Below are positions 19,683 to 29,224 of a DNA stretch of 64,000 nucleotides, piece after piece (the first letter of the stretch is position 1; each line of letters starts with the position of its first letter). Under the pieces are notes generated by a model. That model ran no database searches and was not told where the DNA came from. It was given only the letters and a program-made list of their open reading frames with translations. Origin of the DNA: JANQGG01 sp964642175 (GTDB lineage: Bacteria; Bacteroidota; Chlorobiia; Chlorobiales; Chloroherpetonaceae). A program made the position numbers and the translations under genes. Location of the stretch: assembly GCA_964642175.1 (NCBI GenBank), contig CAZXOK010000001.1:62001-126000 (forward strand). The letters run 5' to 3'.

Positions 19683-20150
19683 ATGTCTATAAATATTTTT
19701 GAAGGGCACCTTTTGGCTGAAGGTATGAAATTCGGCATTGTGCTTTCTCGCTACAACGATTTTATCGGCAGCCGGCTGCTTGATGGTGCAACCGATTGCA
19801 TTGTTCGCCATGGCGGCTCATTGGAAAATGTCTCTCTGTATAAATGTCCGGGATCGTTCGAAATTCCAATGATTGCCAAAAAAATGGCCCAATCCGGAAA
19901 ATTTGATACCGTGATCGCTATCGGGGTTTTGATACGCGGGGCTACGGCTCATTTCGACTACATTGCAGCTGAAACCACTAAAGGGATTGCTCAGGCCTCA
20001 CTGGAAACCAATGTCCCGATCTCTTACGGCGTACTAACCACCGATACCATTGAGCAGGCTATTGAGCGGGCAGGTACCAAAGCCGGCAACAAGGGATGGG
20101 AAGCCTGCCAGGCCGCAATCGAAATGGTGAATCTGTATAAAACCCTCTAA
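19683..20150 (+). CDS. ribH: 6,7-dimethyl-8-ribityllumazine synthase
   Basis: 155 residues. RibH condenses 5-amino-6-ribitylaminouracil with dihydroxybutanone phosphate in riboflavin synthesis. Motifs: SRYNDFIGSRLLDGA, VPGSFE-equivalent CPGSFEIPMIAKKM, VIAIGVLIRGATAHFDYIA (His in the active site) and YGVLTTDTIEQAIERAGTKAGNKGWE. It converges with the hybrid kinase gene with a 5-bp gap. Confidence 0.95.
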   Translation: MSINIFEGHLLAEGMKFGIVLSRYNDFIGSRLLDGATDCIVRHGGSLENVSLYKCPGSFEIPMIAKKMAQSGKFDTVIAIGVLIRGATAHFDYIAAETTKGIAQASLETNVPISYGVLTTDTIEQAIERAGTKAGNKGWEACQAAIEMVNLYKTL

Positions 20151-20155
20151 TCTTA

Positions 20156-22825
20156 TCACTTTTCTGCAAGGGCTTTAGCTATCATTTTAAGCAAAGCTTC
20201 TGAGTTGAAGGGTTTTTGAATATATCCCACAATGTCCATGTCTTTTACGGCAGCGATTTTGGTGGGCTCGCCACTTACTGTAATAATTTTTGCGGTTGGA
20301 TCAATGTGGTGAATGGCAATAATGGTTGCCGGACCATCCATAACAGGCATCATAAGGTCGGTGATGATCAGATCAATATCTTTTTGATGCTTAACAAATG
20401 TCTCCAGGCCAACAGCACCGTTTTCGGCTCCCAGCACTTTAAAATTCATAGACTCAAGTATCTGGGTCACAATTTTGCGAATAGGAGCCTCATCTTCGAT
20501 GATGAGGATGGTTTCGCCAGAGCCTTCAAAGCTGTGAATATCCTTTTGTTCTTCAATATCTGCTGTCACTTGCGAACTCATGGCGGGGAAATAGATTTTA
20601 AAAGTTGTTCCTTTACCTTCTTTGCTTTGAACCGATATAAACCCTTGATGTTTATTAACGATATTATGAACTGTAAACAATCCCAAACCAGTTCCCTTAT
20701 CGGCGGTTTTTGTGGTATAGAACGGATCGAAAATTTTTTCAAGATCTTTTTGAGCTATACCCGAACCCGTGTCTGAGACTTCAATAATCAGGTGTTCACC
20801 TTCTTGAACATAAGGGTTCATCTGAACGAATGCGTTATCGAGCGTCTGCGGGTAAGCAATAATTTTCAGTGTTCCCCCATCTGGCATAGCATCGCGGGCA
20901 TTAACAGATAAGTTAAGCAAAACTTGATGCAACTCTGTTGGATCGGCTTCCACAAAAGGCAAATCGTGAGGCACATCGAGCTCAAGCTCTATATTTTTAG
21001 GAAATGTGTCGTCGATGAATTTTTTAAGCTCCTTGGTGAGGTGACGGATTTGTACCAGCGTTTTGTTTTGGTCGCTCCCCTTGGTAAAGGACAGAATTTG
21101 TTTAACGATTTCAGAGCCTCTCTGAGCGCTTTGTTCAATAGTTTCCAGCGCGGAAAGGTTAGCTTGGTCTGTTAATTTAAGCTGGAGAAGCTGCGTGGAA
21201 AGCAATATGGGGCTTAAGATGTTGTTGAGATCGTGGGCCACACCACCGGCCAGCATCCCGATATTTTCGACCCGTTGCGAGCGCATCAGCTGTTTTTCAA
21301 TTTGTTTTTTCTCTGTAAAATCGGAGCAGATCAGCAAATAGGCACTGGAATGATTGAACTGATCCTTAATAAGCGATAGCCGGGACTGGATAATATGCTC
21401 ATTAGGCTCCGACAGCTTAATTGTTAATTCCCCAATCCAATTGCCTTCTTTATGAGTCTGGGCTAAGGCTGTTTTAAATACATCCTTATTTTGGGGTTGG
21501 AGCAAGTTCAGGACATGCAAATGATCGTTAAGGGTTTGGTCGTTAAAACTAAATAATTTTTCTGCGCTGGCATTCCAGTAGGTCAGGTTGAAATCGGCCC
21601 CAAAAGCGATAATAGCATCGCTAGCCTGATCCAGAAACATTAATTGTTTCTGAATTTGCTCATGGGCTAATTTTTGAGGGGTGATATTTCGGGCAAAGAA
21701 TGAAATACTGGAAATTTCCTTTGTTTTTTCATCGTAGACCGGGTTGTAGATGATATCGAAGTAGGTTGTTTTTCCATTAACTTTTTCATGTATTTCCACG
21801 TGAGAGCTGTTACCTTTTACAGCTTCCAGGCAGTAATAAGTAAAATGCTTGCGCCATTTCATGGGCAGGTATTTCTCGATATAATCTCCCACTTGCAAAT
21901 CGTGCTTGAAAAACCAACGAAAATAGATATTCGCCGATCGGTTCATGACGGTCAGTTTGCCATCTAACGAGAACATAGCCACAGCATCCTTTGTACTTTC
22001 AATCAGGGCTTTAAGCTTTGTTCGCTCCTGGGTAAGTTCATGCTCGTAATTGGCCTTTTCAGTGATATCCCTTGCAATCAGGGTGTAATACTCACTGCCA
22101 TCCATTTCAAATGATGTGCAGGAGACTTCGGCCAGAAAATCTGAATCATCAAGCCGGGAGGCTTCAATCACAACCGGTGTATTTGATTTCGCCTTGTTTT
22201 TAGCAACGGCTTCGGCTGAGAGTTTTCTAAGCTGCTTGCAATCAGTTGAGGGAAAAAGATCAAAAACAAGTTTCCCAATAACCTGATCTCCCTTGCATTT
22301 AAACAAGTCTTCAGCGGCCGGATTGATGAGGAGAATTTCAAAATAATTGTTGAGGTTAATAATGGCATCGTGGGTGGAATGAATCACATTGGATAAAAGG
22401 CTGTTTCGCTCATGAAGTTCTTTTTCGGCCATAAGCCGGCGATTAATCTCGACTAACTCGCGCAGAGCACGGTCTATGGCCGGTTTAAGCATGTGTAGCT
22501 TATCTTTGAGAACATAATCGGTAGCACCGGCTTTTAAGCAATCGGTGGCCTGGTCTTCGCCGATGGCTCCTGAAACCACAATTAAAGGCGTGTGTGGCTG
22601 CAGGTTATTTCTTAAGTCAATAGCTTTTCTTCCGGTGATATCCGGCAAATCAAAATCCGAAAGGATAATATCGTAAGGTGTTTTTTTTAGATTTTTCAGA
22701 AACTCATCCTTACCCTGGCATAACTGCAGATCGAAAAAGTAGCCTTCAGACGAAAGCTGGTCGTGAATCAATTCGGCATCATAGTGGTTATCTTCGAGAT
22801 GTAAAATGTTAAGCTGTTTAGGCAT
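20156..22825 (-). CDS. hybrid sensor histidine kinase (REC-PAS-PAS-PAS-HisKA-HATPase-REC)
   Basis: 889 residues, no membrane segments. An N-terminal receiver (phospho-acceptor D57 in ILSDFDLPD) is followed by three PAS domains (about 145-510) and a HisKA domain with H531 in AGGVAHDLNNILSP. Then come HATPase_c (DTGSGIAQKDLEKIFDPFYTTK, GTGLGLFTVHNIV) and a C-terminal receiver with D823 (IITDLMMPVMDG). The cytosolic layout with an input receiver suggests it acts downstream in a phosphorelay. It starts 12 bp after the response-regulator gene and is co-directional with the upstream kinase, so these are probably one operon. Confidence 0.9.
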   Translation of the reverse strand: MPKQLNILHLEDNHYDAELIHDQLSSEGYFFDLQLCQGKDEFLKNLKKTPYDIILSDFDLPDITGRKAIDLRNNLQPHTPLIVVSGAIGEDQATDCLKAGATDYVLKDKLHMLKPAIDRALRELVEINRRLMAEKELHERNSLLSNVIHSTHDAIINLNNYFEILLINPAAEDLFKCKGDQVIGKLVFDLFPSTDCKQLRKLSAEAVAKNKAKSNTPVVIEASRLDDSDFLAEVSCTSFEMDGSEYYTLIARDITEKANYEHELTQERTKLKALIESTKDAVAMFSLDGKLTVMNRSANIYFRWFFKHDLQVGDYIEKYLPMKWRKHFTYYCLEAVKGNSSHVEIHEKVNGKTTYFDIIYNPVYDEKTKEISSISFFARNITPQKLAHEQIQKQLMFLDQASDAIIAFGADFNLTYWNASAEKLFSFNDQTLNDHLHVLNLLQPQNKDVFKTALAQTHKEGNWIGELTIKLSEPNEHIIQSRLSLIKDQFNHSSAYLLICSDFTEKKQIEKQLMRSQRVENIGMLAGGVAHDLNNILSPILLSTQLLQLKLTDQANLSALETIEQSAQRGSEIVKQILSFTKGSDQNKTLVQIRHLTKELKKFIDDTFPKNIELELDVPHDLPFVEADPTELHQVLLNLSVNARDAMPDGGTLKIIAYPQTLDNAFVQMNPYVQEGEHLIIEVSDTGSGIAQKDLEKIFDPFYTTKTADKGTGLGLFTVHNIVNKHQGFISVQSKEGKGTTFKIYFPAMSSQVTADIEEQKDIHSFEGSGETILIIEDEAPIRKIVTQILESMNFKVLGAENGAVGLETFVKHQKDIDLIITDLMMPVMDGPATIIAIHHIDPTAKIITVSGEPTKIAAVKDMDIVGYIQKPFNSEALLKMIAKALAEK

Positions 22826-22837
22826 AATCCATAATGT

Positions 22838-23281
22838 TTATTTCAAAGGTGGTGGCTCATTAACAAGACACCAGAAATTACCTACGATTTTAACGGCGTC
22901 AATAAAATCTTCAAACTCTACGGGTTTTACCACAAAGGCATTTGCCCCAATTTCGTAACTCTTATACAGATCAATTTCTTCTTTTGAAGCGGTTAGCATG
23001 ATCACCGGGATCTTTTTTAACTCAGGATCATTTTTAAGTTTCTCCAGAACCTGAATACCATCCATTTTTGGCATTTTTATATCAAGTAAAATCAAAATGG
23101 GATTTAAGGTCTTTTTGCCTTCATACGCTCCGGTTCCGGACAGGTAATCCATAAGTTCAGTGCCATCTTTTACATGGACAACAGGATTAGAAATCGAATT
23201 TTCCTTTAATGCATCCAGTGTAAGCTCAGCATCATAGGGGTTATCTTCGGCCAGTAGTATCGGGTTTAAGTCAACATTCAT
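22838..23281 (-). CDS. Rcp1-like single-domain response regulator
   Basis: 147 residues from the ATG at 23281 (MNVDLNPILLAEDNPYDAEL). A longer in-frame reading to 23359 would overlap the upstream kinase by almost 90 bp and adds residues atypical for receivers. Motifs: acidic AEDNPYDAE, phospho-acceptor LLDIKMPKMDG, LTAS and VKPVEF. The insertion between beta-2 and alpha-2 (DYLSGTGAYEG) is typical of Rcp1-type regulators that partner phytochrome-like kinases. Its start overlaps the end of the upstream kinase gene by 11 bp, indicating translational coupling. Confidence 0.88.
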   Translation of the reverse strand: MNVDLNPILLAEDNPYDAELTLDALKENSISNPVVHVKDGTELMDYLSGTGAYEGKKTLNPILILLDIKMPKMDGIQVLEKLKNDPELKKIPVIMLTASKEEIDLYKSYEIGANAFVVKPVEFEDFIDAVKIVGNFWCLVNEPPPLK

Positions 23282-25925
23282 ATGAATTGTGTTTAGGCAG
23301 TGTGAAATAAAATGTAGATCCTTTATTAAGTTCGCTATTTGCCCAGACTTTACCGCCATGTTTGGTTATAATTCGTCTGACATTGGCAAGGCCTATACCG
23401 CTGCCTTCAAAATCTGAGCTGTGATGCAATCGCTGAAAGACACCAAAGAGCATATCTTTGTAGGCCATATCAAAACCTACCCCGTTATCACAAATTGCAA
23501 AAACATAGTCGGTGTCCTGATCCTCGCAAAAAATCTTGACTGTGGCTAGTTCTTCTTTACGGGTATATTTAACTGCATTAGAAAGAAGATTTACAAAAAC
23601 CTGCTTGATCAAAACCGGATCACCACTAATTTCGGGAAGCTTAGCGGGCAAAACAAATTCAATGTTTCTGTTCTCAATCTCGGTTTTAATCGATTCGATA
23701 TATTCGGCAACCAAATCGTTTGGATTAATATGTTTTGGTGAAATTTCTGCCCGGCCAGTTCTGGAAAAACGTAACAGTTCATCAATCAGTTGTCCCATTT
23801 TGCTCGATGATTCGCTGATAATATCGATATAATGCCGGGATTTCTCATCCAACTGAGCCGCGGCATGCTCGGCCAGCTTTTTTGAAAAACCATTAATATG
23901 CCTGAGCGGGGCCCTGAGATCGTGCGAGACCGAATAACTGAAGGATTCCAGCTCCTTATTTGCCATTTCCAATGAGATTGTTCGTTCCCGAATTTGCTGC
24001 TCAAGATTCTGGCTGTAGGTTTTCATGATATCGATGTCGGTATGAATGCCGGTGAATGTAATAGGCTGGCCGTCGGAATCGAACGAGACAAAATCACCGA
24101 CGGCAAGAATCCATTTCCATTTACCCGATTTGGTTTTTAACCGGAACTCGTTATGATATTCGCTGACCACACCAGAGAGAAAGTCCTGGAACATTTGTTT
24201 GGCATAGTGGTAATCGTCGGGATGAAGGTCTCTCTCCCATTGATTCATGCAGTAGGTAAAGCTTTCCGGTTCGTAACCCAGCATCTTTGCAAACTCGTCA
24301 TTGACGATAACATCACCGGTATGCATATTGATCTCATAAACCCCCAACCCGGCGGATTTTATGGCTAAATTGGCACGTTTTTCGCTGATCCTGAGTGCGC
24401 TCGTTAGTTCGTATTTCTCCAGGTGAGTAGAAATTATCTTACAGATTTCATCCAACAGTTCTTGTTCTTCGGGTAGGAAGTCTATACTAGATCTCTGATC
24501 CAGCGAAACATCTATCTGGCCTACTTTATGATTGCGGATTATAAAATCAGAAGAGATTAATTTATCGGAATCTTTAAAGCCTTCGTTCTGAAAGTGCATA
24601 TCTACATATTGTATCCGGCAATGGATAAACTGAGGTTGAAAAAAACCCTCAGAAATCAGACTTGAAATTTTATGGGATTGAGACTCAATAACGTTGGTTT
24701 CAATAGCGACTGAACTCAACAGGTTTGAAATGCTAAACAGGCATTCTTTTTCCTTGTTCCGCTCCTGCAGATCAATTAAAAGCTCAACTTTTTCATTTTC
24801 AAGTTTAATGCGGTCTGTGATATCAACGGCCAGAACCATTCGCACATCCTGCCTTTCCGGCCAGTGAATCAAGGTTTGGGTTTTTATAAAATCCCGGTTT
24901 AAATGATCACTGCGAATATCAGACGAATGATAGTTTATTCTGGCCAGGTGAGATTTTCTAATGCAAAACTCGCACTGTTTATCTAATCCGAATATGGCCT
25001 TATGGCACTTATGCCCCGTAGGATCATATCCCAGGATGTTTTTGAGTTTTTGATTTGAAAAAATAATATCGTTGGTATCCGGATCGGTGATATAGACAAT
25101 TTCAGAAAAATGGTTTAGTGCGGTTTGAAACTGGTTGAACTGAAGCTTGGACTTGGTTTCAGATTGCTTAAGTTCTGTAACATCTGATAAGAATCCATGT
25201 AGAAAAACCTGGCCGTTTTCTGTTGAAAAAGCCGATTGCTCATATACCCATTTTATCGACCCCGATTTATCTGAGATGCGGTAGAAAAGTTTTAGTGGCT
25301 GATCATTTGTGAATGCATACCAGGTATGTTGCCAAACCTTATCCCGATCCTCAATATGGATCAACTCCCCAAAAACTATGCTCCCGGATTCAGTAAGTTC
25401 ATTTTGGTCATATCCGGTAAGCTCTTTGCACAACTGGCTTACGCTAACCATGGTTCGTTTAGGGGAATAGGTGCATGTGAAAGATACAGCCGGGATACGA
25501 TCCAGCATGCCACATACGTTTTTTTCAGACCTGACGGGTATTTGAATAAAGTCTGAGAAAAACGCACTTAAATCTGATGCAGTGATCTTCTCTATCGGCA
25601 AAACCTTGCGGATGTTCAGCCTGAACCATTCTATTGGGAGTTGTTTTGTGTTCAGATCAACCAGGATCAAACAAGGCAGGGGTTCCAGCTCGTTGTGTTC
25701 GGAATAGAAGTCCATCACAGGTGTGATTTGCTCAGGCGTCCCACTTAGAATAAGTGCCTGAAATCCTTTGCCTGATATGTGTTTATGTGCTTGGTTAAAA
25801 TCGGTAGTTATATGGCAGTGTGTTTGGCTATGGAAAGAACCAGAGTCCAGAATTGGGGCTAAAACATTCTTGTGGTGGTTATTGAGCAGAAACAACAATT
25901 GTGGCTTTTGAGCAGTAAAGGCCAT
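23271..25925 (-). CDS. multi-PAS/GAF sensor histidine kinase
   Basis: 884 residues, soluble. A receiver-like but degenerate N-terminal ~130 residues is followed by a PAS domain (~150-255) and a second PAS (~270-375) carrying a Cys cluster (KCHKAIFGLDKQCEFC). A GAF-like segment (~400-510) and a third PAS (~525-635) follow. HisKA has H668 (SYSVSHDLRAPLRHINGF) and HATPase_c has DNGVGFDMAYKDMLFGVFQRL and GSGIGLANVRRI. The HisKA/HATPase pair is of the phytochrome-like (Cph1) class, which often pairs with Rcp1-like regulators, and one is encoded immediately downstream. No bilin-binding phytochrome GAF is evident. Confidence 0.88.
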   Translation of the reverse strand: MAFTAQKPQLLFLLNNHHKNVLAPILDSGSFHSQTHCHITTDFNQAHKHISGKGFQALILSGTPEQITPVMDFYSEHNELEPLPCLILVDLNTKQLPIEWFRLNIRKVLPIEKITASDLSAFFSDFIQIPVRSEKNVCGMLDRIPAVSFTCTYSPKRTMVSVSQLCKELTGYDQNELTESGSIVFGELIHIEDRDKVWQHTWYAFTNDQPLKLFYRISDKSGSIKWVYEQSAFSTENGQVFLHGFLSDVTELKQSETKSKLQFNQFQTALNHFSEIVYITDPDTNDIIFSNQKLKNILGYDPTGHKCHKAIFGLDKQCEFCIRKSHLARINYHSSDIRSDHLNRDFIKTQTLIHWPERQDVRMVLAVDITDRIKLENEKVELLIDLQERNKEKECLFSISNLLSSVAIETNVIESQSHKISSLISEGFFQPQFIHCRIQYVDMHFQNEGFKDSDKLISSDFIIRNHKVGQIDVSLDQRSSIDFLPEEQELLDEICKIISTHLEKYELTSALRISEKRANLAIKSAGLGVYEINMHTGDVIVNDEFAKMLGYEPESFTYCMNQWERDLHPDDYHYAKQMFQDFLSGVVSEYHNEFRLKTKSGKWKWILAVGDFVSFDSDGQPITFTGIHTDIDIMKTYSQNLEQQIRERTISLEMANKELESFSYSVSHDLRAPLRHINGFSKKLAEHAAAQLDEKSRHYIDIISESSSKMGQLIDELLRFSRTGRAEISPKHINPNDLVAEYIESIKTEIENRNIEFVLPAKLPEISGDPVLIKQVFVNLLSNAVKYTRKEELATVKIFCEDQDTDYVFAICDNGVGFDMAYKDMLFGVFQRLHHSSDFEGSGIGLANVRRIITKHGGKVWANSELNKGSTFYFTLPKHNSYEC

Positions 25926-26006
25926 GATACTTTGGTTTTATGAAGAAATCTGGTTCGACTACCTCATACAAAACTAACAATTCACCTAAGTATTGGCTAA
26001 ACCCTT

Positions 26007-26789
26007 CTATATATCTTCAAGAAGTTGGGCCACCAGTTTTTTATTCTTACGGTCTCCTTCGATGGTTAATGGCAGTGAGAGGGCTGTTTTAAGTTGTTTT
26101 CGGGCTTCTTCTTCTCGGTCCAGCTCACGGAGAACCCGGGCATAAGCGTAACGGTAATAGATCATGTGGGGCCAGAGGTCAACAGCTTTTTTTAGATACA
26201 CGGCAGCGGTATCATTACTGCCTTCAGGGATATCTCCAAAGATAACGCCTCCAAAAAAACGCTCCAGAAAGCTCAGATTCGCCAACTGGTAATGCCAAAT
26301 TCCCATTACCGCATTGCCGATCGGGTGATCGGGGTCGTAAGAGAGGGCCGTATCGGCATAAAACTTAACTGCCAGGCCTAATTTTACTTTTTCTTTACCC
26401 CCGCGAAACAGCGCCAACTGGCCCATAACCTGCCCCAGGCGGGCATAGACGCCGGGATGTTTTGGATTAAGAGTCCGGGCTTTATTTAAAACCTCGTGTG
26501 CTTTATTGTAAAAAAACACCTGTTTATCTTCGGGTTTAATGTATGCCCCGTAAAAATAAGCATCAGCCAGTTTTAATAGAAGGGAACAGGCCGTAGAGTC
26601 TTGGTTTTTAGCAGTTTCGTAGTAAGAAATGGCACGATCGTAGTCAAATGCCTGGTAAGCTGAATCACCCTGGGTGATTAAGGCATTGTAAGTGGTCAGG
26701 TTATCGAGGTTTTTGGCGTTCAGGCACTGTTGTGTAAAGACAAAAACGCTAAGCAGTCCGAAGAATTTGAGCAGGGTATGGAGTTTCAT
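26007..26789 (-). CDS. exported TPR-repeat protein
   Basis: 260 residues. The N-terminal ~25 residues look like a signal peptide (KLHTLLKFFGLLSVFVF, then LNAKN). The rest is built of TPR-like helical pairs (DSAYQAFDYDRAISYYETAK, KAHEVLNKARTLNPKHPGVYARLGQVMGQLALF, YADTALSYDPDHPIGNAVMGIWHYQLA). Probably periplasmic and protein-binding; no specific function can be assigned. Confidence 0.8.
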   Translation of the reverse strand: MKLHTLLKFFGLLSVFVFTQQCLNAKNLDNLTTYNALITQGDSAYQAFDYDRAISYYETAKNQDSTACSLLLKLADAYFYGAYIKPEDKQVFFYNKAHEVLNKARTLNPKHPGVYARLGQVMGQLALFRGGKEKVKLGLAVKFYADTALSYDPDHPIGNAVMGIWHYQLANLSFLERFFGGVIFGDIPEGSNDTAAVYLKKAVDLWPHMIYYRYAYARVLRELDREEEARKQLKTALSLPLTIEGDRKNKKLVAQLLEDI

Positions 26790-26909
26790 AAAAAAGCCGG
26801 GTTCAATGTCTGATATTTTATGTTAAAAATACACCGTAACATGGTAATTAAAATACCAATTCTGAGTCTTTTTTTTGATCTGGCCAACTAAAAAAATCTT
26901 ACCGGGTGA

Positions 26910-29000
26910 TTAACGGAAATCTTCTATTTCAGCTGTTTTTTTCATGGCAGTCAGCCATTGGCTCATAATAGCTTGTCTCTTTTCCTGCACAATTTCAGTT
27001 TTTAATTGTGTAAGATCGGCCTCAAATTCACTTTCAAGACCGGTGACTTTGCTGTTGCATTGCACCACGGCAATACCCCGGCTGGTTTCTATAGGGCCGG
27101 AGATCTGGCCTTCTTCGAGGTTGGCCATAGCTGCAACAAAGGCTTTTTCTCGTCCAAGTCCGGGAATAAAGTTATTTGTAAGCATAACCTGGCCGGTACT
27201 TCTTATCGTGAGCTCGGGATTGGATTTGGTCAGGTCTTCGAGCACAGTGGCCGAAGTAAGATTTTTTTGAGCAAGTTGGCGCAGCTCGTCCAACTGCTTT
27301 TCTTTAATCACTTTCAGGCGAATAGTTTCTTTCAGGTTATCATCCAGGCGGCGATAGCCCTCATCGTTTTTGTCTGTGATCTGCATAATCACAAATCCAT
27401 CGCTTACCTGCATTACCGGGCTGATTGAGCCAACGTTATTTTTAAAAGCAAAATTTGTGACCGTGTTGCTGAATCCGATAACCGGAATAAACCCGCCGCG
27501 GGTAAACTGGCCAGAGGTATTGATCTTTAAGCTATCGGCCTCGGCAGCTTTTTCAAAGCCTTCTTCGGTGGCAAAATACTGGAATTGATCGGCATTGCGC
27601 TCCAGGCGCTCCATGGTTGCCGGGCTGGCGGTGATCTTTCTAACCAGTTCGGCACCACGTATCTGGCGAGAGTCGAACCCATGAACTTTTATAATATGTA
27701 CTCCAAATTGCGATTGAACCGGACCTATCAATGCACCAGGTTTGGCGTTGAATACGGCCTGCTCAAATGGTTTTACCATTTTCCCTTTTCCAAACCATCC
27801 CAGGCTGCCGCCTTTTTTGGCCGATCCTACATCATCGGACTTTTCCCTGGCCAGTTCAGCAAAATCGGCGCCTTTGCGGATCTGGCGCATCAGGTCTCTG
27901 GCTTCCACCTTCATCATCAGTGTGTCGGCGCGTTTGTTACCTTCAGGTTTCAGGAGAATATGAGAGGCATGGGCCACTTTTTCACCTTCTTCAATATCCA
28001 GAACTTTAACCAGTTTAAAATTACTGAATTCCTGGAATGGGCCAATCACATCACCCACCTTTAATTCATTTCTAAATAAAGCTTTATCAGCCGACTCGCT
28101 CATTGAACCCCGTTTAAAGGTTTTAATGAAATTAGCCGGCATATCACTCTGGAGTTCAACGAACTCGGTATCGTTGGAGGTGGTGGCAAACTCACTGACG
28201 AGTTTTTTCATTTCATTCAAAATCTGAAGGGTATCCTCGGAGGTTGCGGTGTTGGAGAACATCACAAACTTGGCCCTGCGAACCGGTTCCTGCTTATATT
28301 CATGTTTATGCGCCTCGAAATAATCCTGAATCTCTCCATCTGAAACGCTTATCATTGAGTCTTGGGTTGCTCGTTTAAGACCATAAAGTACATAGCTGCC
28401 GCTGAGCTTGGTGTTTTTTTCATCGAATTTCTCCCTGGCTTCTGCTACCGTGGCAAGTGCACCCTGGCTCAGGATATCCTGGAATTTCTGAAACATAAGC
28501 TGTTGGCGAATGACATTTTCAACCTGGATCCAGACCTCTTTGTTTTCAGGTGCGGCAATGGCCGCATTTAAGGCTTCCTTGTTGATCTGGCCGGTTTTCG
28601 GATCCTGAAATTGCTGGGCAATGATGGGTGGCGGGTTATCGGAGTAAATTTCATCTACAACTTCCTGGTCGGTGACAAATAATCCCAGTTTCTCATATTC
28701 GGATTCCAGCAGGATTTGAGAGACCAGGAAGTCCCAGGCTTGTTTTCTGAGCTGAAACTCGGTTTGCTCCGAGATCTCGGCAAACTGGTTACGTTGACGA
28801 AAATTGTCGGCGTATTGTCTATATGTGGTTTCGTACTGAGACAGTGTGATCGGTTTGCCGTTAACTTTACCGGCTTCGCTGCGTCGGTTGCTAAAGCCTG
28901 TAAAATCCATTCCCCATTCAAAAACGATCAACAGGACAAAGGCACCAACAAGCACATACAACACCACATGCATGTTGTCGCGCATTTTGTTCATCACCAT
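26910..29000 (-). CDS. PpiD/SurA-like membrane-anchored peptidyl-prolyl isomerase
   Basis: 696 residues. An N-terminal anchor (HVVLYVLVGAFVLLIVFEWGMDF) is followed by a SurA_N-like chaperone domain (GKVNGKPITLSQYETTYRQY) and, around residues 345-445, a parvulin rotamase domain (ASHILLKPEG, DFAELAREKSDDVGSAKKGGSLGWFGKGKMVKPFEQAVF, FGVHIIKV). PpiD-type foldases help outer-membrane and periplasmic proteins fold at the inner membrane. A second, degenerate parvulin-like repeat may follow. Confidence 0.9.
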   Translation of the reverse strand: MVMNKMRDNMHVVLYVLVGAFVLLIVFEWGMDFTGFSNRRSEAGKVNGKPITLSQYETTYRQYADNFRQRNQFAEISEQTEFQLRKQAWDFLVSQILLESEYEKLGLFVTDQEVVDEIYSDNPPPIIAQQFQDPKTGQINKEALNAAIAAPENKEVWIQVENVIRQQLMFQKFQDILSQGALATVAEAREKFDEKNTKLSGSYVLYGLKRATQDSMISVSDGEIQDYFEAHKHEYKQEPVRRAKFVMFSNTATSEDTLQILNEMKKLVSEFATTSNDTEFVELQSDMPANFIKTFKRGSMSESADKALFRNELKVGDVIGPFQEFSNFKLVKVLDIEEGEKVAHASHILLKPEGNKRADTLMMKVEARDLMRQIRKGADFAELAREKSDDVGSAKKGGSLGWFGKGKMVKPFEQAVFNAKPGALIGPVQSQFGVHIIKVHGFDSRQIRGAELVRKITASPATMERLERNADQFQYFATEEGFEKAAEADSLKINTSGQFTRGGFIPVIGFSNTVTNFAFKNNVGSISPVMQVSDGFVIMQITDKNDEGYRRLDDNLKETIRLKVIKEKQLDELRQLAQKNLTSATVLEDLTKSNPELTIRSTGQVMLTNNFIPGLGREKAFVAAMANLEEGQISGPIETSRGIAVVQCNSKVTGLESEFEADLTQLKTEIVQEKRQAIMSQWLTAMKKTAEIEDFR

Positions 29001-29224
29001 AACAGTATTCTTTCTTTAATTAATGATATTATTTGGTTTTTTCTCTGAAGGTGTTTTACTTCAGTTTCTTAAATTTACGCTCAATATATTATTGAATCCG
29101 GATCTTGTGAGTCTTCCACAACCGCGATCCTGCCTCAATAATTAAAGCCTCAAATATAAAGTAATGTTAAACAAAACCAAAGGTGGCTAAAGCTCCCTTT
29201 TTGACGTTTTTAGACACGGTTGAC

